From positions 6,572,001-6,636,000 of the forward strand of contig NZ_JAUSXM010000001.1 of NCBI RefSeq assembly GCF_030815985.1: DNA of 64,000 bases, written 5' to 3'. Shown here one piece after another: positions 52,902 through 60,469 of this stretch; position 1 is the first letter of the stretch; every line of letters starts with the position of its first letter. The stretch comes from Paenibacillus sp. W2I17. GTDB taxonomy: Bacteria > Bacillota > Bacilli > Paenibacillales > Paenibacillaceae. The notes under the pieces are model-generated. The model worked only from the letters and a program-made list of their open reading frames with translations. It did no database searches and was not told where the DNA came from. The position numbers were made by a program, and so were the translations under genes.

Positions 52902-53609
52902 ATGATGGGAAGATCCCACCTTATTATCGGGACAGGCGTGTCGCTTTCTGTTCTGCAGTTGGCCGGTATGCCGGTGACTGCGCCGGCAGTTACGGTTGCT
53001 CTGATTGGTTCGTTATTGCCTGACATTGATGAGCCAAATTCGCTGCTGGTATCCAGAGCCTTGCCTAACAGTCTGATCAGATTGTTACAGACGATTCTGT
53101 TGCCCACAGCTGTATTTGTGTACTTCTATGTTCATGCCAAACCATGGAACCTGTTGCTTGCTATCCTCATTGCGCTTGTGTCATTCCTGCCTTCGCGTTC
53201 GCTTCGCAAAGTGTTGATGTTTGCGATTGGACTCGGGCTGGTCTTCTATGGTCACGCGTTTGCACCGTGGAACTTGATTGCAGGCAGTTTGTTAATGCTC
53301 TGCACCACACTGACTCATAGGGGACTGACACATACCCTGTACGGAACCGCAATATGGGCGGGCTTGTTGTACAGCACGACCCAGCAGCAGGGACCGGAGA
53401 TCTGGGTAGCCGGAGGAACTGCATATGCGATGCATCTGTTGGCCGATTCACTAACCAATCGGGGTATTCGTCCGTTACCACCGCTCAAGTGGCGCATACG
53501 GGTGAATCTGATGAGTACAGGGACCAAGCGTGGGGCCGTTGTAGAGAATGTCTGCATTGTGCTTACTCTTATTTTGGCCTGGATTGCATTCTCACCGCTA
53601 TTTCTATAG
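52902..53609 (+). CDS. YdjM/YvsG-like membrane metal-dependent hydrolase
   Basis: ATG 52902/52905 lies after AAAGGA. 235 residues with about six hydrophobic helices. Family residues are MGRSHLIIGTG (His), GSLLPDIDEPNS (Asp pair), THRGLTHTLYG (His pair) and YAMHLLADSLTNRG (His/Asp), the set of conserved polar residues that gives the family its metal-dependent hydrolase label. The biochemical function is not established. It is divergent from nirB and ends at a terminator. Confidence 0.82.
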   Translation: MMGRSHLIIGTGVSLSVLQLAGMPVTAPAVTVALIGSLLPDIDEPNSLLVSRALPNSLIRLLQTILLPTAVFVYFYVHAKPWNLLLAILIALVSFLPSRSLRKVLMFAIGLGLVFYGHAFAPWNLIAGSLLMLCTTLTHRGLTHTLYGTAIWAGLLYSTTQQQGPEIWVAGGTAYAMHLLADSLTNRGIRPLPPLKWRIRVNLMSTGTKRGAVVENVCIVLTLILAWIAFSPLFL

Positions 53610-53617
53610 CCATCCAA

Positions 53618-53650
53618 AAACGCCAGCCCGCATATTGTGGGCTGGCGTTT
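53618..53650 (+). terminator. terminator after the YdjM-like gene
   Basis: AAACGCCAGCCC pairs with GGGCTGGCGTTT around a short loop. It can act in both directions. Confidence 0.85.
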
Positions 53651-53696
53651 ACAGGTATGGATTTCATAATGAATGGATCGTAATAACCTAGCCAAT

Positions 53697-53816
53697 TCAG
53701 GATTGAGAAGGAGAATCAGTCAGGTCGTCAATATCGGAAGAACCGAATACAAATAAAACAACAAGAATGACAATGATCAGTAGCTCAGCGAACCCATTTC
53801 CGTCAAAGTCAGACAT
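53697..53816 (-). CDS. 39-residue membrane protein (YjcZ-like)
   Basis: ATG 53816 follows GAGG with eight-base spacing. The protein begins MSDFDGNGFAELLIIVIL, has one hydrophobic helix (about 11-24) and ends with an acidic SSDIDDLTDSPSQS tail. Size and layout (polar G/F-rich start, single helix) resemble small spore-associated YjcZ-type proteins of Bacillales. A membrane-associated role is inferred; no function is known. Confidence 0.6.
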   Translation of the reverse strand: MSDFDGNGFAELLIIVILVVLFVFGSSDIDDLTDSPSQS

Positions 53817-53840
53817 CACTTCAACCTCATTTCTTGGCGT

Positions 53841-54161
53841 TTAGGAATTGATTCTCTGTTGGAAAGCCCGTATAACGTCATTCAACGTCATATCGCCACC
53901 GATCTCATCGAGGAATTGCACCAGTTTGTCTTGATTCGATGGTGTAATAGTTTGTAACGTTTTATATTGTCCGACCAGTTCAACGACCAGTGTAGCTTCT
54001 CGAAACAACGTGACCGCATCCACTCTTAACTTCCCACTTACCAGTAATGCTGCAACGATAAGTTCCAGATTTCTTCCTTTAAGGTTGCCATTGAGAAGGG
54101 TGTTTGCGGCATTTGTTTTTTTGGAACTTTTATTCGATTTTCCATTCCTTCTCACTGCCAT
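53841..54161 (-). CDS. conserved hypothetical protein, basic N-terminus
   Basis: 106 residues. A lysine/arginine-rich start (MAVRRNGKSNKSSKKTN) precedes a helical domain (LELIVAALLVSGKLRVDAVTLFREATLVVELVGQYKTL). I do not recognise the family. No membrane helix long enough to span and no catalytic motif was seen. The ribosome site GGGGGA is present. It lies 24 bases upstream of the 39-residue membrane protein on the same strand, so they may form one transcript, possibly spore-related given the neighbours. Confidence 0.65.
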   Translation of the reverse strand: MAVRRNGKSNKSSKKTNAANTLLNGNLKGRNLELIVAALLVSGKLRVDAVTLFREATLVVELVGQYKTLQTITPSNQDKLVQFLDEIGGDMTLNDVIRAFQQRINS

Positions 54162-54280
54162 AACAGGTCCCCCGCTGCTTGGTGTTTAATTCATCTTCCG
54201 TTATTGTATCTTATGTGTAATTCCCTATAATGTTCGGCCTATTAATCTACGTGTCTAACTGATATCGTTGTGGATATAAA

Positions 54281-54316
54281 AAAGAGACCTCCCGACATAG
54301 TTAGGAGGTCTCTTGT
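54281..54316 (-). terminator. terminator of the M42 peptidase gene
   Basis: AAGAGACCTCC pairs with GGAGGTCTCTT, followed on the - strand by a T-run. Confidence 0.88.
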
Positions 54317-54322
54317 CAACTG

Positions 54323-55396
54323 TTACGCGTTATTAATTATGGTATTCATCGTTGTCCGATCAAGACCTTTGACCAGCTTCACAATCAGCTCTTTGGCCGC
54401 ATCGTAGTCATCCGTATGAATGATGGAAGAAGAGGTGTGGATATAACGAGCGCAGATACCAATAACTGTTGATGGTACACCAATTCCACTCAGGTGAACT
54501 TGACCTGCATCGGTACCACCTGGTGAGATGAAATACTGCATTTTAATCTGATTGGATGAAGCCGTATCTTGAACATATTCCACCATTCCGCGATGGGTGA
54601 ACATACCCGGGTCAAAAATACGAAGCAATGCGCCTTCTCCGATATGTCCAAACGACTGTTTGTCACCTGTCATATCATTCGCCGCGCTACAGTCAAGTGC
54701 AAAGAAGATATCAGGCTGAATCAGATTGGCCGCCGTACGTGCACCGCGAAGCCCCAGTTCTTCCTGAACCGTTGCACCAGCGTAAAGCGTGTTAGGCAGT
54801 TTTTCCTTGTGCAGCGCTTCAACCAGTTCAAGTGCAAGTCCAACGCCGTAACGATTATCCCACGCTTTGGCCATGATTTTTTTCGGGTTTGCCATAGGTG
54901 TGAATTCACAGATCGGCACAATCTGCATCCCTGGATGAATGCCCCAGGATTCTGCTTCGGCACGATTGTCTGCCCCAATATCAAGATACATGGAATTCAG
55001 ATCAACAGGTTTGTTCCGCTGGGATTCGTCCAGCAAGTGTGTAGGTGTAGAACCTACCACTCCGGTAATCCGACGATCAGGTGTGATGATTTCCAGTCTC
55101 TGAGACAGTACAGCCTGACTCCACCATCCACCCAGTGGACGGAATTTGACCATACCCGTTTCGGTAATGCCTGTAGTCATGAAACCAACTTCATCAAAGT
55201 GTCCGGCTACCATAACTTTAGGACCGGATTCCTCCCCGCGTAATACACCAAATAGACTCCCCAGGCGATCCTGGACGAACTCATCGGTATAAGCGGAAAG
55301 CTTATCTTTCATCCAGCCGCGAAGCTCACGTTCAAAACCGGATGCGGAAGGGAATTCCGTCAACGTACGAAACATATCCATCGTTTTTTCATTCAT
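54323..55396 (-). CDS. M42 family aminopeptidase
   Basis: 357 residues, start behind GGAGTTG. Dinuclear metal ligands typical of M42 are visible: His in VMVAGHFDEVGFM, Asp in AKAWDNRYGVGLALE, Glu-Glu in ATVQEELGLRGA, Asp in FFALDCSAAND and the terminal His in ARYIHTSSSIIH. These enzymes form large tetrahedral cytosolic aminopeptidases of the YsdC/PepA/FrvX group, trimming peptides, often with acidic or hydrophobic preference. It is a single-gene unit. Confidence 0.92.
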   Translation of the reverse strand: MNEKTMDMFRTLTEFPSASGFERELRGWMKDKLSAYTDEFVQDRLGSLFGVLRGEESGPKVMVAGHFDEVGFMTTGITETGMVKFRPLGGWWSQAVLSQRLEIITPDRRITGVVGSTPTHLLDESQRNKPVDLNSMYLDIGADNRAEAESWGIHPGMQIVPICEFTPMANPKKIMAKAWDNRYGVGLALELVEALHKEKLPNTLYAGATVQEELGLRGARTAANLIQPDIFFALDCSAANDMTGDKQSFGHIGEGALLRIFDPGMFTHRGMVEYVQDTASSNQIKMQYFISPGGTDAGQVHLSGIGVPSTVIGICARYIHTSSSIIHTDDYDAAKELIVKLVKGLDRTTMNTIINNA

Positions 55397-55472
55397 GTGT
55401 CAACAACTCCTCTGTTGGTATGTATTTCAGGTCACAGTAGAACGGCTACCCGCCTGTTGTCCTTTAAATGTA

Positions 55473-55638
55473 GTTCATAAAGTCCACTTTTGATTACGAA
55501 TCATGCCTAACGGCATGATCAGCATCGAATATGAAATTCAGCCGAAATGTCCGTTGCTCACGTAGTTTTCCTACGCTCCGCTACTCCATTTCTATCTTCA
55601 TCCCATCTTCTTGGTACTGAAAACTAGACTTTTTGAAC
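55473..55638. repeat. MITE-like intergenic element with terminal inverted repeats
   Basis: The ends GTTCATAAAGTCCACTTTT (55473-55491) and the complement of AAAACTAGACTTTTTGAAC (55620-55638) match at 15-16 of 19 positions. Inside are a perfect hairpin ATCATGCC-TAAC-GGCATGAT (55500-55519) and CGTAG-TTTTC-CTACG (55561-55575). No coding capacity. I recall similar elements in Paenibacillus intergenic regions, but this was not searched. The remaining gap (55639-55907) holds nothing else I can name. Confidence 0.55.
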
Positions 55639-55907
55639 ATGCACTTTAATATGCTGAGGACTTGTTATTTAACCACTGGTCACATTACAGTATGAACCTT
55701 GCGCAAGTGATTGTCCATGTTTATGTCACGTATTTAAGGCATGTTTTGGGCGCTTACCTTTCCAATTTTCATGACTCTATCCGCTGTAGTCGTAACCCTG
55801 ATGCCACTTCAATGAATATGAATATATGGAGGAGATGTCATCATTTTGTGATGTTCTTTTTGTTCAATATTTGTTGGTCTGTTTATTAGGAAGGAGCTAT
55901 ATATCCA

Positions 55908-55991
55908 ATGAAGCCTCCAGAAGAGGGCACGGAAAAAGTACTGTTTATCGTTCTTTTTATCTTGCTCGTGATTGTTCTTCTTTATTTATAG
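55908..55991 (+). CDS. 27-residue single-helix membrane peptide upstream of spoVA
   Basis: ATG 55908 is preceded by AGGAAGGAG about 11 bases upstream. The product starts MKPPEEGTEKVLFIV and is otherwise one hydrophobic helix ending at a tyrosine-leucine. It is too short for usual gene callers. It lies 190 bases before spoVAC, suggesting a small sporulation membrane protein, but no family was recognised. Confidence 0.5.
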   Translation: MKPPEEGTEKVLFIVLFILLVIVLLYL

Positions 55992-56109
55992 AACGTATCT
56001 AAACGTCCTCAGCACCGGCGTATTCCCATCCTGCTTCCACAACATGATCTTGTTGGAAACATATGCTGTCTGTCGCCGGATACATAACCTTCTGATTATT
56101 AACAAACAA

Positions 56110-56139
56110 TGAATATAGGATTACACACATTGGCATTCA
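56110..56139 (+). promoter_or_regulatory. possible sigma-G promoter of the spoVA operon
   Basis: TGAATA (56110-56115), an 18-base spacer and CATTCA (56134-56139). The -35 fits sigma-G well, the -10 only partly. spoVA operons are forespore-expressed in Bacillus. Confidence 0.35.
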
Positions 56140-56181
56140 GCCGTAGCTTTGAACCATTTCACATAGAGGAGGTCTTGTATC

Positions 56182-56685
56182 TTGCCAGCTCAATCTGCAT
56201 CCGGAAGCGAAAAAAAATCGTCGTCCCTGTCCATGGATGAAAAGGAGTACAAAAAAGTCGCAAAAAAACATGAGCCGCCTCGTCCAATCCTGAAAAATTG
56301 CCTCAAAGCATTTCTGGTTGGGGGTACCGTCTGTTTGATTGGACAGGCCATTCAAGAGGCTTTTATGGCCGGTTTCGACATGACATCGAAGGAAGCTTCC
56401 AGTCCTACGGTGGCGGTCATGATTCTCATATCGGTTATTCTAACCTGTCTCGGCGTTTACGATAAAATGGCTCAATGGGCAGGAGCAGGAACTGCTGTGC
56501 CGGTTACCGGCTTTGCCAATTCCATGTGTTCTGCTGCACTGGAACATCGTGCTGAAGGACTGGTGCTCGGTGTAGGGGCCAACATGTTTAAACTTGCTGG
56601 TTCCGTTATCGTGTTTGGTGTCGTGGCAGCATTTGTCGTAGGGATCGTTTACGCCTTTTTGGGATTTGGAGGTGGACATCTATGA
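56182..56685 (+). CDS. spoVAC: stage V sporulation protein AC
   Basis: 167 residues starting at TTG 56182 behind GAGGAGG. A charged N-terminus (KEYKKVAKKHEPPRPILKNCLKAF) precedes four membrane helices with the family residues FLVGGTVCLIGQ, GVYDKMAQWAGAGTAVPVTGFANSM and EGLVLGVGANMFKLAG. SpoVAC forms part of the inner-membrane channel that loads dipicolinic acid into spores and releases it on germination. It overlaps spoVAD. Confidence 0.94.
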   Translation: MPAQSASGSEKKSSSLSMDEKEYKKVAKKHEPPRPILKNCLKAFLVGGTVCLIGQAIQEAFMAGFDMTSKEASSPTVAVMILISVILTCLGVYDKMAQWAGAGTAVPVTGFANSMCSAALEHRAEGLVLGVGANMFKLAGSVIVFGVVAAFVVGIVYAFLGFGGGHL

Positions 56686-57698
56686 AACGATTGGGTCGCC
56701 AGACATGGCAGTTTGAGAATCGTCCGCGGATCATCGGTAAAGCCGCAGTTGTAGGACCAGAAGAAGGCGAGGGTCCACTGTCATCTGATTTCGATTATGT
56801 CTATGACAACCTCGAGATCGGCGAGAAAACGTGGGAAAAGGGAGAACGCAAATTGCTCGAACAGGCCTCCCAACTGGCTTTGGTAAATGCAAATATCACC
56901 AAGGAAGAGCTTCACTTTTTTGTTGGTGGAGATCTGATGAACCAGATTATCAGCAGTTCCTTTTCAGCGCGAAAACTGGGTGTGCCTTACCTGGGTGTCT
57001 TTGGAGCCTGTTCAACTTCCATGGAAACGTTAGCGTTAGCGTCCATGATTGTTGACTCCGGAGCTGGAGATTATGTCCTTGCAGGAACGGTGAGCCACAA
57101 CTGTACGGTGGAAAAACAATTTCGGTATCCGACGGAGTATGGCTCCCAGAAGCCGCCTTATGCGCAATATACCGTCACAGGATCAGGGTGTGGTGTGGTC
57201 TCCCGTACTGGTGATGGTCCCGTTGTTACCAAAGCCACTATTGGACGCATTATGGATTTGGGCATCAAAGATCCCTTTAACATGGGTTCAGCCATGGCGC
57301 CAGCAGCAGCCGACACTATAATCTCTCATTTCAGGGATACCGGATTGGAACCCGGCTATTATGATCTCATTGTGACCGGGGATCTGGCTTCCGTCGGTCT
57401 GCCAATTACGAAAGAGCTTTTGCAAAAAGAAGGCATACCCATGGAACAGACGGTTTTTAATGACTGCGGCCTGATGATCTATGATCGGGAGAAACAGCCT
57501 TATGTGGTTGCCGGGGGAAGTGGCTGCGGATGTTCTGCCACCGTCACCTATGGTCACATTTTGAACCGGATGCAGAAGGGTGATCTTAAACGGGTGCTTG
57601 TCGTTGCTACTGGAGCGCTCTTGTCTCCGCTCTCGTACCAGCAGGGGGAAAGTATTCCCTGTATTGCACATGCGGTAGCTATAGAAAAGGAGGGATAA
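56682..57698 (+). CDS. spoVAD: stage V sporulation protein AD
   Basis: 338 residues with a thiolase-like fold: GVFGACSTSMETLALASMIVDSG, TVSHNCTVEKQFRYPTEYG, KPPYAQYTVTGSGCGV and a C-terminal GGSGCGCSATVTYG. SpoVAD binds dipicolinic acid directly in Bacillus. It lies between spoVAC (4-base overlap) and spoVAE. Confidence 0.95.
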   Translation: MKRLGRQTWQFENRPRIIGKAAVVGPEEGEGPLSSDFDYVYDNLEIGEKTWEKGERKLLEQASQLALVNANITKEELHFFVGGDLMNQIISSSFSARKLGVPYLGVFGACSTSMETLALASMIVDSGAGDYVLAGTVSHNCTVEKQFRYPTEYGSQKPPYAQYTVTGSGCGVVSRTGDGPVVTKATIGRIMDLGIKDPFNMGSAMAPAAADTIISHFRDTGLEPGYYDLIVTGDLASVGLPITKELLQKEGIPMEQTVFNDCGLMIYDREKQPYVVAGGSGCGCSATVTYGHILNRMQKGDLKRVLVVATGALLSPLSYQQGESIPCIAHAVAIEKEG

Positions 57699-57703
57699 AA
57701 GTC

Positions 57704-58054
57704 ATGCAGTTCTTGTGGGCATTTATCGTTGGCGGTTTGATCTGTGTTGTGGGGCAGCTTCTAATGGATGGTGTCAAACTAACACCGGCACATACCATGA
57801 GTACACTTGTTGTGGCAGGGGCGGTTGCTGATGCATTTGGCTTGTACGACCCCTTGGTTAAATTTGCAGGTGCGGGAGCTTCAATCCCCATTACAAGTTT
57901 CGGCAATTCCTTGGTGCACGGAGCATTGACGGAGCTGGAGAAAGAGGGATGGCTTGGTGTCATTACGGGGATTTTCGATCTGACCGCGGCTGGGATTTCG
58001 TCAGCGATTATCTTTTCTTTTCTCGCGGCATTGGTGGTTAGACCAAAAGGCTAA
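57704..58054 (+). CDS. spoVAE: stage V sporulation protein AE
   Basis: 116 residues, three to four helices: FLWAFIVGGLICVVGQLLMDG, ADAFGLYDPLVKFAGAGASIPITSFGNSL, then EGWLGVITGIFDLTAAGISSAI. This is the short SpoVAE (SpoVAEb-type) homologous to SpoVAC. It is the last gene of the operon, followed by a terminator. Confidence 0.94.
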   Translation: MQFLWAFIVGGLICVVGQLLMDGVKLTPAHTMSTLVVAGAVADAFGLYDPLVKFAGAGASIPITSFGNSLVHGALTELEKEGWLGVITGIFDLTAAGISSAIIFSFLAALVVRPKG

Positions 58055-58097
58055 CATAGAATAAGAAATCTACTTGAACATATTGCGATCCAGCAGA

Positions 58098-58129
58098 GGC
58101 TTCGGATAACTTCTATCCGGGGCTTTTTG
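58098..58129 (+). terminator. terminator of the spoVA operon
   Basis: GGCTTCGGATA pairs with TATCCGGGGC (with G-U pairs), then TTTTT. Confidence 0.75.
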
Positions 58130-58261
58130 TCGTATTCATGCGAGAACTGCGGTGAATCTGACGGGCTGGAAACAAATTGTGAGTTCCTTCGAGTGTACTC
58201 GTGACTCTGGATCATGTACAATAAAAGGAAATCTGTATGCTTTTTTAGGAGGTTAGACCAC

Positions 58262-59218
58262 ATGCCTGTGCGCAAAGAGTCGATCCAAATCATATCCGCA
58301 GTTCGTTCGAATCTGGAATCCTGTATTATGGGGAAATCCTTTGAAATTCAACTTTTACTTACAGCTTTGCTTGCAGGCGGGCACGTTCTGATTGAAGACG
58401 TACCGGGAACTGGCAAAACGCAGTTGATCAAGGCATTATCGAAATCCATGCGCGGTGAGTACCGGCGTATTCAATGTAATCCTGATATTTTACCTAGTGA
58501 TATTACGGGCGTATCTGTGTTCCATCCGAAGGATGAGCGTTTTTATTTCCGACCAGGTCCTGTGATGACCAACATTTTGCTGGCTGATGAGATTAACCGT
58601 GCCACAACAAAAACCCAATCGGCTCTGCTCGAAGTTATGGAGGAGCGCAGCGTAACCGTTGATGGCGATACGTATGATCTGCCACATCCATTCATGCTCT
58701 GTGCAACTCAGAATCCGATTGATTTTGAAGGTACGTATACATTGCCGGAAGCCCAACTCGACCGGTTTATGTTGAAAATAAGTCTAGGTTATCCCGATAA
58801 GGAAATTGAGAAAATCCTATTGAAACAGCATCAGCTCGGTCAGCCTGTAGATCGTCTTGAATCCGTGACTCATATGGACCAGATCTCGGCAATCCAGCAG
58901 GAGATTAAAGAGGTCTTTATCGGTGATCCGGTTATGGACTATTTGCTGGATGTTGTTCGTCAAACCCGCTCCCACCCATCTGTATTGCTGGGTGCCAGCC
59001 CACGGGCAGCCATATCGTTCATGATGGCCGTAAAAGCCTTTGCTTTCTTGCAGGAACGTGATTATGTGCTTCCGGATGATGTGAAAACGATGGCCCCTTA
59101 TGTGATCTCTCATCGTATTGTGCTTCGTCCCGAATCGAGACTGGACAGTATGAGTTCCGAGGCCGTTTTGAATGCCGTACTCCAGCAAGTACGCGTGCCC
59201 GTCTCCATGGGGCAATAG
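58262..59218 (+). CDS. MoxR family AAA+ ATPase
   Basis: ATG 58262 is nine bases after AGGAGG; the frame extends to 58214 without a ribosome site. 318 residues: Walker A EDVPGTGKTQLI, Walker B ILLADEINRATTKTQSALLE, ERSVTVDGDTYDLPHPFMLCATQNPIDFEGTYTLPEAQLDRFML with sensor 1 and the arginine finger, and sensor 2 in LGASPRAAISFM. MoxR proteins act as chaperones with a DUF58 partner, which is the next gene. Confidence 0.93.
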   Translation: MPVRKESIQIISAVRSNLESCIMGKSFEIQLLLTALLAGGHVLIEDVPGTGKTQLIKALSKSMRGEYRRIQCNPDILPSDITGVSVFHPKDERFYFRPGPVMTNILLADEINRATTKTQSALLEVMEERSVTVDGDTYDLPHPFMLCATQNPIDFEGTYTLPEAQLDRFMLKISLGYPDKEIEKILLKQHQLGQPVDRLESVTHMDQISAIQQEIKEVFIGDPVMDYLLDVVRQTRSHPSVLLGASPRAAISFMMAVKAFAFLQERDYVLPDDVKTMAPYVISHRIVLRPESRLDSMSSEAVLNAVLQQVRVPVSMGQ

Positions 59219-59221
59219 TTC

Positions 59222-60469
59222 ATGAAGCCGCTTTTGAGAACAGTCAATAGAGGGTTACGCCACCCACGCGTATGGAGCATCGCAATGGTGTGGATGTGCT
59301 GTCTGGCTTATGTTTTGTTTCAGGGCGGGAAGACATCCCTTATGTTGCTGTCGATGGTGACCCTGCTCTGTGTGTATCTTGCCATTGCTGGTTTTAGCGG
59401 AGTAAGACGTGCTCAGGGAGTTCGTAGGTTATCTTCTGGTCCAGACCACGAAGAATTGCTGCATGCGGGTGACCAGGTTCAAGTACAGCTGAGTCTGACG
59501 ATTCCGGGATTCCTCCCGCTTCCCTATGTTGTTGTGCGTGAAATGCTGCATCGGCATAACGGAGAATCGTGGTCGTTCAAGGAAAGTTTGATTCCCAATA
59601 TGCGAGGTAATGGCGAGTTGTCTTTTCAGACACCGCCACTTGAGCGGGGAAAGTATGTTTTTTCAGAAACGGAATGTGCCAGCGAGGACATATTTGGACT
59701 GATTGAACATCGGGGAAAGTTTAAGGCCAAAGGTGAGTTTCGCGTACTGCCAAGAACGGTATTTATTCCATATTGGCAGCTCTACGACCGCAAATCACGG
59801 TTATCCGGTCCTCAGACGGCGTTAACCCGTTCACGGAGAGAGACCACTCAGATCAATGGTGTACGTGACTACGTATACGGAGATCGACTTTCCCGCATTC
59901 ACTGGAATGCAACGGCAAAGACAGGGAACTGGAAGTCCAAGGAGTTTGAACATGAGTCTGTGCCCAAAACCATTCTGGTTCTGGATGCGCTGGCATCAAG
60001 TTATGAACATGGGGATGCATTCGAAATTGCTGTTTCCACGGCTGCCTCTCTGCTGGAGTATGGTGTCAGGGAACGAATGGGGATGGGATTGTTGACATTG
60101 TCCGACGAGACATCCTTCATGGCCCCCAGTGAAAGTCTGATGGAACGACAGAAGATGATGCATCATCTGGTGGATATTCAATATAACGGTCAGGATACCC
60201 ATCTGTTGCCCGGCGTGGAAAGAATTGCACGTCAACTGCCTCAGGGGGCCTACTTTGTCGTGATTTCTCCCCAGAAGGATGAAAAAATAATGGAACTGTT
60301 GCGCTGGGCCGATACGCGGGGCATGACTCCATGTCATATTCTGATCGATACCAGTGAATCCCGCCGGAGTGCCGAGTGGAATGCCATGTTGCGTGGAAGA
60401 GGCACGAGGTCATTCACTGTTTCTCACTTGCAGGAGCTTCCAACGGTGATGGGGGGAGGTTCTGTATGA
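59222..60469 (+). CDS. DUF58 domain protein
   Basis: 415 residues: two N-terminal membrane helices (about 18-36 and 40-57), then a beta-rich region and the DUF58 core with YVYGDRLSRIHWNATAKTGNWKSKEFEHE, followed by a von Willebrand A-like segment (TILVLDALASSYEHGDAFEIAVSTAASLL). It is the usual partner of MoxR. It starts 3 bases after the MoxR stop and overlaps the transglutaminase gene by ATGA. Confidence 0.92.
   Translation: MKPLLRTVNRGLRHPRVWSIAMVWMCCLAYVLFQGGKTSLMLLSMVTLLCVYLAIAGFSGVRRAQGVRRLSSGPDHEELLHAGDQVQVQLSLTIPGFLPLPYVVVREMLHRHNGESWSFKESLIPNMRGNGELSFQTPPLERGKYVFSETECASEDIFGLIEHRGKFKAKGEFRVLPRTVFIPYWQLYDRKSRLSGPQTALTRSRRETTQINGVRDYVYGDRLSRIHWNATAKTGNWKSKEFEHESVPKTILVLDALASSYEHGDAFEIAVSTAASLLEYGVRERMGMGLLTLSDETSFMAPSESLMERQKMMHHLVDIQYNGQDTHLLPGVERIARQLPQGAYFVVISPQKDEKIMELLRWADTRGMTPCHILIDTSESRRSAEWNAMLRGRGTRSFTVSHLQELPTVMGGGSV

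Noticed and set aside
55836..56000. Open frame after GGAGGAG at about 55829, starting MSSFCDVLFV
   Set aside because: The ATG is too close to the ribosome-like site, the product has no recognisable character and it overlaps the 27-residue peptide in another frame.
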